Assembly: GCA_036676475.1 (NCBI GenBank) | Contig: JAKFCU010000058.1 | Location: 1-30,913, forward strand | Source: LC029 sp036676475 | GTDB taxonomy: Bacteria; Bacillota; Bacilli; Aneurinibacillales; RAOX-1 | Direction: 5' to 3' | Length of the DNA stretch: 30,913 nucleotides | Position numbers and translations under genes: made by a program | Shown here: one piece after another, positions 1-6,191 of the stretch | Numbering within the stretch: position 1 is the first letter of the stretch | Layout: the number at the start of each line of letters is the position of its first letter | The notes under the pieces: generated by a model | The model's input: the letters and a program-made list of their open reading frames with translations, nothing else | Databases searched by the model: none | What the model was told of the DNA's origin: nothing

Positions 1-11
1 AAATGATTAAA

Positions 12-96
12 GAAAAATGAGCCTCTAGAATCGCTTCTAAGGCTCGTTTGTCGTACAGGGAGACATTTTTGTCCCCCCTAAAAAAGCTCATTTTTC
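12..96. repeat. Nested inverted repeat at left edge
   Basis: An 11-bp perfect inverted repeat (12-22 and 86-96, GAAAAATGAGC/GCTCATTTTTC) encloses two smaller hairpins: GAGCCT...AGGCTC (19-45) and GGGAGACA...TGTCCCCC (58-77). The GAGC at 19-22 can pair with either partner, so two folds exclude each other. The rest of 1-300 has no ORF of note, only the leader of the pseudouridine synthase gene. The stretch after it (97-125) resembles the end of a transposon or a terminator, but I could not identify an element. Confidence 0.55.
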
Positions 97-300
97 GAAA
101 AGGACTACTTTTTCAGTGGCCTCGCTTGATGAAAGAGGGGATTTGTTATTTAAGGCAGGAAAATGTATGTGTACAACGAATATATGCGAAACCATAACAT
201 TTTTCAAGTTTATAAGAATTTATATATTTGGTCAGTTTCTTTCTAGACATATGGGGCCAAGTTTTCTTACTAGATTGAGCAATTGAGAGGATGATACAGC

Positions 301-1212
301 TTGAACAGACCTTCGGTTACTTATAATATCACCGCTGAGGATGAAGGGTGTACCATGAAGGAATTCCTTCGTAAAAAAGAAGGAGTATCAAAGAAGCTAC
401 TAGTTCGCATGAAGCACGAAAAGTCTATATTCTTAAATGGCGAGTTCACCTATTTGGATCACTCTCTTAAAGCGGGAGATACGATCATGTTGGTGATGTC
501 AGAGGAGGAATCAGAACATATTATCCCGCAAGAAATGGAGATCCATATCGTTTTTGAAGATGAAGATCTGATGGTTCTCAATAAGCCTGCTCATCAGTGT
601 GTTCATCCGACCCTGCTTCACCCTGCTGGAACCTTAGCAAATGGAGTGGTTCATTATTGGAAGCAGCAAGGCTTTAACCGAAAGTTTCGCCCGGTAAACC
701 GTTTGGATAAGGATACGACAGGGCTTGTCATTGTAGCAAAAAATCAGTTTGCCCATCAACAGCTAGCCATTGTTCAAAAAAAGCATGATATTGAACGGAC
801 CTACGAAGCGATCGTTCATGGAAGGATTGAAAAAGATAGGGGAACAATAGATGCTCCTATTGCAAGACATGCCGAATCTCTGATGATAAGGGAGGTAAGA
901 GAGGATGGTCAAACCGCTATTACTCACTATGAAGTAATAGAAAGATATGCTGATGCTACTTATATCCAGCTGCGATTGAAAACAGGCAGAACCCATCAAA
1001 TTCGTGTTCATATGAGCTACATCGGGCATCCGCTGTTGGGAGATGATCTGTATGGCGGTTCAAGGGAATGGATCGGGAGACAAGCGCTACATGGGCGTTA
1101 TTTGCAATTTCCCCATCCACGATCAGGAGAAGCTATGAGTTTTCAGGTTGATCCTCCGGAAGATTTTTATCGTCTGATAAGTCAATTAGAGGGGTCTGTC
1201 GATTTATTGTGA
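301..1212 (+). CDS. RluA-family pseudouridine synthase
   Basis: This enzyme isomerises uridines in structured RNA, most likely 23S rRNA, to pseudouridine. The 303-residue length is normal for the RluA/RluD family. Residues about 13-63 form an S4-like RNA-binding domain. The catalytic motif NRLDKDTTG lies at 133-141, with D136 the expected nucleophilic aspartate. The later GRTHQIRVH segment is the family's conserved C-terminal motif. The start is a TTG behind GAGAGG (about 283-288). The gene stands alone and its stop overlaps the first codon of an ABC-transporter remnant. Bacilli carry several paralogues (YlyB, YhcT, YjbO types), and I cannot tell which one this is or which uridine it modifies. 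Confidence 0.9.
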   Translation: MNRPSVTYNITAEDEGCTMKEFLRKKEGVSKKLLVRMKHEKSIFLNGEFTYLDHSLKAGDTIMLVMSEEESEHIIPQEMEIHIVFEDEDLMVLNKPAHQCVHPTLLHPAGTLANGVVHYWKQQGFNRKFRPVNRLDKDTTGLVIVAKNQFAHQQLAIVQKKHDIERTYEAIVHGRIEKDRGTIDAPIARHAESLMIREVREDGQTAITHYEVIERYADATYIQLRLKTGRTHQIRVHMSYIGHPLLGDDLYGGSREWIGRQALHGRYLQFPHPRSGEAMSFQVDPPEDFYRLISQLEGSVDLL

Positions 1213-1357
1213 CGGCTATAGAACAGGGGAAATGGCTGTCAAGGTGTTAAAGGGAGAAGCTAAGTCAGGTGATATGGCTGTACAATTCCCAAAGGAAGTC
1301 AATTTATCTGAAAATAAAGAAGCGGCTGCAAATGAGGGAATTGAGTTAGAAAGATGA
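1211..1357 (+). pseudogene. 3' remnant of ABC substrate-binding protein
   Basis: An open frame without its own start runs from 1211 to the TGA at 1355-1357. It reads DGYRTGEMAVKVLKGEAKSG, then DMAVQFPKEVNL, then SENKEAAANEGIELER. This matches the C-terminal end of the ABC_sub_bind (TrpX-like) lipoprotein family, whose members end with a TGEMAVKVLKGEAKPADMP-type segment and a VNKKAA-type helix. Only about 48 residues of a roughly 330-residue protein remain, fused directly to the end of the pseudouridine synthase gene. Together with the ATPase remnant at 1544-1768 it marks a deleted transporter operon. The family match is from memory of its motifs, not from a search. Confidence 0.65.
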
Positions 1358-1470
1358 TGCCAGCGATTGAAAAATATAACCCTGTATTCATTGGAAAATC
1401 GGAACATAAATAATCAAAAATGATGTGGATTTGCGAAGGATCCCTTTAAGATTTGAATTTCTGGTATACT

Positions 1471-1486
1471 ATTTTAGTACTAAAAT
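1471..1486. repeat. 16-bp perfect palindrome
   Basis: ATTTTAGTACTAAAAT is a perfect palindrome next to a TATACT hexamer (1465-1470), inside the degraded ABC-operon region. It could be an old operator or the stem of a terminator. No intact gene follows it closely. Confidence 0.35.
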
Positions 1487-1543
1487 GCCAAAAAAGCATT
1501 CATGTCAAAAAATTTGTAATTAAACTATTTATGATGACGGTGT

Positions 1544-1768
1544 ACCAGGGGAATTGTAGCAAAGTCAGGTCTAACGACTTTAATGGTCACGCATAATATG
1601 CAACAGGCCATTGACCTGGGAAATCGCCTGATTATGATGGACAAAGGGACCATTATTCTCGATGTCGATCCTGAACAGAAAAAGACGTTAACGATAGAAA
1701 GGCTGCTTAAAGAATTTGAACGCCTGCGCGGTGAAAAATTTGCAAGTGACCGTGCTGTCCTCGGATAA
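1544..1768 (+). pseudogene. 3' remnant of ABC transporter ATPase
   Basis: The frame encodes IVAKSGLTTLMVTHNMQQAI, then DLGNRLIMMDKG and DVDPEQKKTLTIERLLKEF, ending SDRAVLG. MVTHNM contains the switch (H-loop) histidine of ABC ATPases, followed by the usual LGNRLIMMDKG strand. The tail LTIERLLKEF...SDRAVLG is typical of the ATPase partner of ABC_sub_bind transporters. Walker A, Q-loop, signature motif and Walker B are all missing, and the frame meets a TGA just upstream of the recognisable part. An internal ATG at 1583 is open but has no good ribosome binding site. I call this a truncated relic, not a functional small gene. Confidence 0.7.
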
Positions 1769-1811
1769 TGTCGATTTGGCCTACTCCTTAAAATGGTATA
1801 AGATAGTATCA

Positions 1812-1954
1812 TAAAGAAAACTTGGTTGGCGTCAAGCCTTTGGCGCAGAAATCTTATTGACATTTAGTTAGTCAATAAGATTGTGCGGCAGCCTAGTTGC
1901 ACTTATGCAGAGAAGGAAAGTGAAAAAACTTATACTTTCCGATTCGCGGAAACG
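1812..1954. repeat. Composite long interspersed element
   Basis: The left part (AAGAAAACTTGG, then TGGCGTCAAGCC) matches 9931-9962. The centre is a hairpin with perfect 12-bp arms (1850-1861 and 1871-1882, AATCTTATTGAC/GTCAATAAGATT). The right part (AGCCTAGTTGCACTTATGC ... ATACTTTCCGAT) resembles the 50-bp repeat found elsewhere in the window, interrupted by about 22 bases. It lies between the ABC relic and the DUF1232 gene and reads in the same direction as both. It is probably a fuller-length member of the repeat family. Confidence 0.55.
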
Positions 1955-1971
1955 GAGTAGGAGGTTCAATC

Positions 1972-2538
1972 ATGGATGAATGGGATAAACGCAAAATCGT
2001 AGAAGGGGATTGGAGTCCAATGGAAACGGATAATGGGCTAGGGAACAGCCGTCATGATGAAAAAACCGAACAACAGCAGCTCATCGTACTGGAAAAGGAA
2101 CATCAGCGTTTTTATGATAAGATGAGAAAAAAGGTAGAAGAGTTCTTAAAAAAGCAAACGGGGGAACGATCCGATACAGCAAGTAAGTATATATTATTGG
2201 CACCCGACCTGTTTGTTTTGTTTGCCCGTCTCATGAAGGACAAGCGTGTTCCAACCAAGTCCAAAGCTATAGCTGGGGCTGTCGTTGCCTATTTTCTATC
2301 TCCTTTGGATATCATTCCAGAAATTTTCACAGGACCGATTGGCTTTATAGATGACATTATTCTTGCAGCTTATGCACTTAGTCGAATTCTGAATGATGTG
2401 GATCAATCCATTGTTCTTGAACATTGGAATGGCAAAGCGGACTTATTAGATACGATACAAGAACTTCTGAAAAAGGCTGAAGATCTTGTGGATAATAAAG
2501 TACTTGGAACTATAAAAGGCTTTCTTAATAAAAAATAG
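1972..2538 (+). CDS. DUF1232 (YkvA-like) protein
   Basis: This 188-residue protein has a charged, probably helical N-terminal half (residues 1-65). The DUF1232 core that follows holds the hallmark YFLSPLDIIPE (107-117) and GFIDDIILAAYAL (124-136). The core forms two hydrophobic stretches thought to associate with the membrane. The family is widespread in Bacillales and its biochemical role is unknown. The ATG follows GGAGTAGGAGG at a suitable distance. It is preceded by the composite repeat and followed by a hairpin shared with the convergent acetyltransferase gene. Confidence 0.8.
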   Translation: MDEWDKRKIVEGDWSPMETDNGLGNSRHDEKTEQQQLIVLEKEHQRFYDKMRKKVEEFLKKQTGERSDTASKYILLAPDLFVLFARLMKDKRVPTKSKAIAGAVVAYFLSPLDIIPEIFTGPIGFIDDIILAAYALSRILNDVDQSIVLEHWNGKADLLDTIQELLKKAEDLVDNKVLGTIKGFLNKK

Positions 2539-2550
2539 AATAGGATAAAA

Positions 2551-2586
2551 GAGAGGCTATCCCTGTTTGCATAGGAATAGCCTCTA
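2551..2586 (-). terminator. Terminator between convergent genes
   Basis: AGAGGCTAT (2552-2560) pairs with ATAGCCTCT (2577-2585). Read on the minus strand the hairpin is followed by CTTTTAT, so it mainly serves the acetyltransferase gene. It may also stop transcripts from the DUF1232 gene. Confidence 0.7.
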
Positions 2587-2587
2587 T

Positions 2588-3061
2588 CTATGAAGGAATG
2601 GCGACGGGCAAGACTTCTTTAATTACGGCAATTTCATCACATGCCGGGAATTTGGAGCAATTAATGCAATCCTTCCACACTTTATGTGGCAGGGTTTCCT
2701 TGGAAACAACCTGAAATCCGCAGTGGTTGAAAAACTTCTCTTGATAAGTCAGAGCCATGACCTTCTTTATTTCCAATGCTTGCGCCCGCTCGCATAAGTG
2801 CTCAACTAACTGCTTGCCGATGCCCTTTCCTGCATACTCCGGGGCTATGACAAGAGAACGCACTTCTGCTAAGTCTTCCCATAAAATATGAAGCCCCCCT
2901 ACACCAATAATAACAGAAGAGTCTTCGACAACAGAAAAACAGGTTAAAGATTCACATAAAGACAGTTTAGAGCGGGGAAGCATCATTCCTTTTTCTGCAT
3001 ACATATTAATCAGTTCAACCATGCCATTTAAATCCTTGATGGTAGCTTGTCGGATAATCAT
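2588..3061 (-). CDS. GNAT N-acetyltransferase, ArgA-like
   Basis: This 157-residue acetyl-CoA-dependent acetyltransferase starts at the ATG at 3061, behind GGTGGAGGAG. A longer frame extends upstream but lacks a ribosome binding site. The acetyl-CoA loop is YAGKGIGKQL (76-85), after the beta4 strand VRSLVIAPE. The C-terminal KVWKDCINCSKFPACDE (128-143) with C132, C135 and C141 is a signature I associate with short, stand-alone ArgA-like (N-acetylglutamate synthase-like) proteins. Those cysteines could bind a metal. No arginine genes lie nearby, so the substrate is uncertain. Confidence 0.75.
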   Translation of the reverse strand: MIIRQATIKDLNGMVELINMYAEKGMMLPRSKLSLCESLTCFSVVEDSSVIIGVGGLHILWEDLAEVRSLVIAPEYAGKGIGKQLVEHLCERAQALEIKKVMALTYQEKFFNHCGFQVVSKETLPHKVWKDCINCSKFPACDEIAVIKEVLPVAIPS

Positions 3062-3247
3062 AGTACTCCTCCACCTTGCAATATATATCCATACAGTATT
3101 TTCGCATAAATATTCTTTATATGATATAAATATACATCGATTGCATGACTTATGTCTACTTATATTTAGTCTAATTGTATACAAAAGTGCGAAATATGTC
3201 GAGCGAAGTTTGTGTTCATGATAAATTACCTATGCTATAGTAAATAA

Positions 3248-3275
3248 TAGTAAATCCATTTCATTTCCTACTTTC
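3248..3275 (+). repeat. 28-bp direct repeat, copy 1
   Basis: It begins TAGTAAATCCATTTCATTT and is identical at 26 of 28 positions to 7213-7240, in the same orientation. Each copy is followed closely by a hairpin with a T-run. The pair flanks the mqo/rrf2/oxidoreductase block. Confidence 0.75.
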
Positions 3276-3278
3276 ATC

Positions 3279-3338
3279 CTCGAAACCTTGATAAACACTG
3301 ATAAATCCAGTTGTATTAAGGGTTCGGGGACTTTTTTT
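3279..3338 (+). terminator. Intrinsic terminator-like hairpin
   Basis: The left arm CGAAACCTTGATA pairs with the right arm TATTAAGGGTTCG with one mismatch and a wobble pair. The long loop has a small inner stem (ACTG/CAGT). GGGGACTTTTTTT follows. No intact plus-strand gene precedes it. Confidence 0.5.
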
Positions 3339-3485
3339 GTTTCTGCTGTTCTTTTGCTCTTATTGTCCGAACAGTGTATCCTTAAATCTTTAAATGATCA
3401 CAAGCCCTTTTTTCTTAGCTTTGACTTAATCAGTTGATGATGCAGCATTCGATGCTCTCCATCGTTTTTCTCTTCCCTCAAAAAG

Positions 3486-3523
3486 AAAAAGGACTTCCCA
3501 CAAAGAGTGAGAAGCCCTTTTTT
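3486..3523 (-). terminator. Terminator of mqo
   Basis: AAAAAGGACTTC pairs with GAAGCCCTTTTTT apart from one mismatch. On the minus strand it is followed by a T-rich run (CTTTTTCTTTTTG), about 90 bases past the mqo stop. Confidence 0.75.
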
Positions 3524-3613
3524 AATAGAATAGTAGAATTCTATGATAATAATATATGCTTGATCTTTAAGTCGTTACACTTTGGGTTATAGCTTCAAAA
3601 AATTCGCACATAC

Positions 3614-5131
3614 TTATGATATGCTTCGGCGTGCTATCTGTAACGGCAAGTTTTCGCTTAGACCAAGCGCCCGCGCTGTTGCAGTATGAATTTCGTAGTT
3701 AAGCTCCGGGTTTTTCAATAGTGACACGTTATAAGAAGGGATCATTTTTTTAATTTTCGGTTCCCACGCTTTTAAATGTTGCGGGAAGCATTTTTCTATT
3801 AACTCAAGCATGACGGAAACGGCGGTAGAAGCACCCGGAGAAGCACCGAGCAATGCAGCTATCGAGCCATCAGCGGCACTAATAACTTCCGTACCAAATT
3901 GAAGCGTTCCTTTGCCTGCAGCAGTATCTTTGATAATTTGCACACGCTGGCCCGCTACCACTAAATCCCAATCCTCGCTTTTGGCGTTCGGGACAAAATC
4001 CCGTAAAGCTTCCATGCGTTGTTCTTTCGATAACATAACTTCCTTGATCAGGTATTTTGTCAATGAACCGTTTTTTAGGCCTGACGCTAACATAGTGACG
4101 AGATTATCCGGTTTTACGGAAGTTAACAAATCAAACATTGAACCGGATTTTAAAAACTTTGGTGAGAAGCCGGCAAACGGTCCAAAGAACAACGATTCTT
4201 TCTTGTCGATAAATCTTGTGTCAAGATGCGGAACAGACATTGGAGGAGCACCAACCGGAGCTTGGCCGTATACTTTTGCATGATGCTGCGCTACAATATC
4301 CGGTTTCTGACACACCATAAATATTCCGCTTACCGGAAATCCTCCAATACCTTTTCCTTCAGGAATACCGGATTTTTGCAGCAAATGCAGGCTTCCTCCC
4401 CCGCCGCCGATAAAGACAAATTTTGCACTATGGCGTTCGACGGTACCGCTATCGACATTCCGCACTTTCAATTCCCACAAGCCGTCCCTAGTACGTTTAA
4501 TATCATCAACATTATGTTTGAATTTTAAATCGACGTTTTTACTCTTTAAGTGGTCAAACAATATGCGCGATAAAGCGCCAAAGTTGACATCAGTCCCAGA
4601 TTCAATTCTTGTTGCCGCTATAGGTTTATTTAATGTCCGGTCTTTCATAATAAGCGGAATCCATTCCATCAGTTTTCCCGGGTCATCGGAAAATTCCATC
4701 CCTTGAAACAGGGGATTGTTAGACAGCGCATCAAAACGGTTTTTTAAAAACGTTACACCTTGTTCCCCTTGTACAAAACTCATATGAGGCAATGGCACGA
4801 TAAAGTCCCGCGGATTACGTATCAGATTGCTGTTTACAAGATAAGACCAAAACTGCTTTGAAACCTGATACTCTTCATTAATTTTTATAGCTTTGCTAAT
4901 ATCTATGGATCCGTCCTGTTGTTCGACGGTGTAGTTAAGCTCGCACAGTGAAGCATGCCCCGTTCCTGCATTATTCCATTCGTTAGAGCTTTCCTCTCCA
5001 GCGTTTGCAAGTCTCTCAAACACTGTAATTTTCCAGTCCGGTACTAATTCTTTCAGCAGTGACCCCAAAGTCGCACTCATGATTCCGGCACCAATTAAGA
5101 TAACGTCTGTTTTAGTTTGTTTGTTGTTCAT
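3614..5131 (-). CDS. mqo: Malate:quinone oxidoreductase
   Basis: Mqo is a membrane-associated FAD enzyme that oxidises malate to oxaloacetate and passes electrons to the quinone pool. It is an alternative to NAD-dependent malate dehydrogenase. At 505 residues it is full length. The dinucleotide-binding GAGIMSATLG is at 14-23, followed by NEWNNAGTGHASLCELNYT, a strong family signature. FIGGGGGSLHLLQKSGIPEG and the C-terminal LLGASPGASTAVSVMLELI are also characteristic. The gene is monocistronic, with its own terminator, a TATAAT box and a long structured leader (5160-5232). It lies inside a block flanked by 28-bp direct repeats. I am confident of the identity. Confidence 0.96.
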   Translation of the reverse strand: MNNKQTKTDVILIGAGIMSATLGSLLKELVPDWKITVFERLANAGEESSNEWNNAGTGHASLCELNYTVEQQDGSIDISKAIKINEEYQVSKQFWSYLVNSNLIRNPRDFIVPLPHMSFVQGEQGVTFLKNRFDALSNNPLFQGMEFSDDPGKLMEWIPLIMKDRTLNKPIAATRIESGTDVNFGALSRILFDHLKSKNVDLKFKHNVDDIKRTRDGLWELKVRNVDSGTVERHSAKFVFIGGGGGSLHLLQKSGIPEGKGIGGFPVSGIFMVCQKPDIVAQHHAKVYGQAPVGAPPMSVPHLDTRFIDKKESLFFGPFAGFSPKFLKSGSMFDLLTSVKPDNLVTMLASGLKNGSLTKYLIKEVMLSKEQRMEALRDFVPNAKSEDWDLVVAGQRVQIIKDTAAGKGTLQFGTEVISAADGSIAALLGASPGASTAVSVMLELIEKCFPQHLKAWEPKIKKMIPSYNVSLLKNPELNYEIHTATARALGLSENLPLQIARRSIS

Positions 5132-5159
5132 TTTTACCGTCCTTATACCCTAAGATTTG

Positions 5160-5232
5160 CAGAAAGGATGTAGGCGCTCCTGCTTAGGCGTCACAGCAAG
5201 CCAGGGCGCGACCTAGTCAAACATCTTTTCTG
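5160..5232 (-). promoter_or_regulatory. Structured 5' leader of mqo
   Basis: CAGAAAGGATGT (5160-5171) pairs with ACATCTTTTCTG (5221-5232) with one mismatch. Two further stems nest inside: TAGGCGC with GCGACCTA (one bulge), and CCTGCTT with AAGCCAGG (one bulge). This makes a rod of about 73 nt. If the minus-strand TATAAT at 5243-5238 is the -10 box, transcription starts near 5231 and the rod forms the extreme 5' end of the mRNA. It could act as a stabilising hairpin. I do not recognise a riboswitch class. Confidence 0.5.
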
Positions 5233-5237
5233 GATCA

Positions 5238-5266
5238 ATTATAACCTGATCATAGTGTATCACTAT
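5238..5266 (-). promoter_or_regulatory. mqo promoter with palindrome at -35
   Basis: The minus-strand TATAAT is at 5243-5238. The -35 region carries no good hexamer. Instead it holds the palindrome ATAGTG-TAT-CACTAT (5252-5266), a plausible operator or activator site. The transcription start is inferred from spacing only. Confidence 0.4.
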
Positions 5267-5271
5267 TATTT

Positions 5272-5331
5272 ATAGATTAAAATATAAACTATTATATAAT
5301 AGATAGATTAAAATATAAACTATTATATAGT
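5272..5331. repeat. AT-rich tandem repeat upstream of mqo
   Basis: Two copies of a 29-base AT-rich unit (starting ATAGATTAAAATATAAAC) lie at 5272-5300 and 5303-5331, a period of 31 bases, with one difference. They sit just upstream of the putative mqo promoter and could be an UP-like element or protein-binding sites. The remainder of the intergenic stretch to 5456 shows nothing else. Confidence 0.65.
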
Positions 5332-5456
5332 AGTAATAAGCTATTTAAAAGCTAGTAAAAAGTGGGAAAAATGCAGCCCGAATTCCCTGCGGAACCTTTA
5401 AATATCTCGAATGAGTAGATTTTGGGGTATTTGCAAAGGGAAACCTTTACAAAAGA

Positions 5457-5486
5457 AAAGACCATACTGTGACTGATACGGTCTTT
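5457..5486 (-). terminator. Terminator of rrf2-type regulator
   Basis: AAAGACC (5457-5463) and GGTCTTT (5480-5486) form the stem. On the minus strand TTTTCTTTTG follows, directly downstream of the regulator stop. Confidence 0.7.
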
Positions 5487-5507
5487 CAATTAATCGTTAT
5501 TTTGATT

Positions 5508-5948
5508 TTAGACACCCATGACATCTTCCTTGCTCAAAATTTCCTCAACAACATCCTTTATCGTTTTACTTTCTAACTCTTTCTCCAAAGCTCGTTGAGC
5601 AGCAGAAAATAGCGATTCAACGGAACTTTGAATATTTCTACCTACCGGACAATCTAGGTTAGGTTTATCGTGTACTGAAAATAATTCATCTTCCTGTACC
5701 ACATTGACCGCCCGATAGACATCCAACAATGTAATCTCCGAAATATCCTTTGCTGGTTTTGCACCAGCAATTCCGGGTTGGACTTCCACCAACCCTGCCT
5801 TCTTTAACATTCCAGTTATTTTCCGAACAACAGCGGGGTTTGTATTTACACTGCCTGCTATAAATTCAGAAGTGTTCAACCCTGCTTTATTAATTTCCAA
5901 CAAAGTAAGTATATGAATTCCAACAGAAAACCGACTGCTAATAGACAT
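5508..5948 (-). CDS. Rrf2-family transcriptional regulator
   Basis: This 146-residue protein has the Rrf2 winged-helix domain at residues 1-80. The recognition region is SVNTNPAVVRKITGMLKKAGLVEVQPGIAGAKPAKD (33-68, given here as motif landmarks NPAVVRKI and GLVEVQPG), followed by the ITLLDVYRAV dimerisation helix. Iron-sulfur members such as IscR carry three cysteines. Only C100 is present here, as in YwnA-like proteins, so an Fe-S cluster is unlikely and thiol or electrophile sensing is possible. It is divergent from the NmrA-like oxidoreductase. Matching 23-bp sites overlap the predicted starts of both genes, which suggests that it represses both. Confidence 0.88.
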   Translation of the reverse strand: MSISSRFSVGIHILTLLEINKAGLNTSEFIAGSVNTNPAVVRKITGMLKKAGLVEVQPGIAGAKPAKDISEITLLDVYRAVNVVQEDELFSVHDKPNLDCPVGRNIQSSVESLFSAAQRALEKELESKTIKDVVEEILSKEDVMGV

Positions 5949-5998
5949 CTTTAGTCACCTTCTTTAATGTTTATAACAAAATATTTCTCCGTATTAAC

Positions 5999-6021
5999 CA
6001 TGTAATTAGGTCGATTACAAC
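5999..6021. promoter_or_regulatory. Operator-like site for the regulator gene
   Basis: CATGTAATTAGGTCGATTAC followed by AAC. It matches 6110-6132 at 20 of 23 positions. It lies just downstream of a minus-strand TATAAT (6030-6025), where transcription of the rrf2 gene should begin. A TTGATA lies 19 bases further upstream of the -10. Autorepression is inferred. Confidence 0.6.
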
Positions 6022-6075
6022 CTTATTATACCTTAAAACTTGGACATAATATCAAAAAAGGTTCTTCCAAATTTG

Positions 6076-6104
6076 TTGACAAAAACACAAAAAGTAATTA
6101 CTAT
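6076..6104 (+). promoter_or_regulatory. Sigma-A promoter of the oxidoreductase gene
   Basis: TTGACA (6076-6081), a 17-base spacer and TACTAT (6099-6104) give a strong vegetative promoter with a start near 6111. That start lies inside the second operator-like site. Confidence 0.7.
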
Positions 6105-6109
6105 GGTTA

Positions 6110-6132
6110 CATGTAACTGAGTTGATTACAAC
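6110..6132. promoter_or_regulatory. Operator-like site for the oxidoreductase gene
   Basis: CATGTAACTGAGTTGATTAC followed by AAC, the partner of 5999-6021. It covers the predicted transcription start, the usual place for a repressor site. GAGTTGATTACAACTC (6119-6134) within and beside it is itself nearly palindromic. Confidence 0.6.
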
Positions 6133-6191
6133 TCGGTTGAGACTATTCTAATAAGAAAGATTGCAATAAAACATATTTGGAGGAATAGACG

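Larger units (their letters stand above)
3062..3485. other. Non-coding stretch upstream of acetyltransferase
   Basis: AT-rich DNA between the acetyltransferase and the mqo terminator. It holds the acetyltransferase promoter region, one copy of a 28-bp direct repeat (3248-3275) and a plus-strand hairpin ending in seven Ts (3279-3338). The short ORFs here have no ribosome binding sites and I do not regard them as genes. The hairpin has no obvious intact plus-strand gene to serve, so the stretch may be the end of a lost gene. Confidence 0.5.

Noticed and set aside
1583..1768. 61-residue ORF as an independent small gene
   Set aside because: Its sequence is the tail of an ABC ATPase, it lacks the catalytic motifs and has no good ribosome binding site. 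I treat it as part of a relic.
3912..4706. Three plus-strand ORFs inside mqo
   Set aside because: They are antisense shadows of a well-conserved gene, with no ribosome binding sites and no family features.
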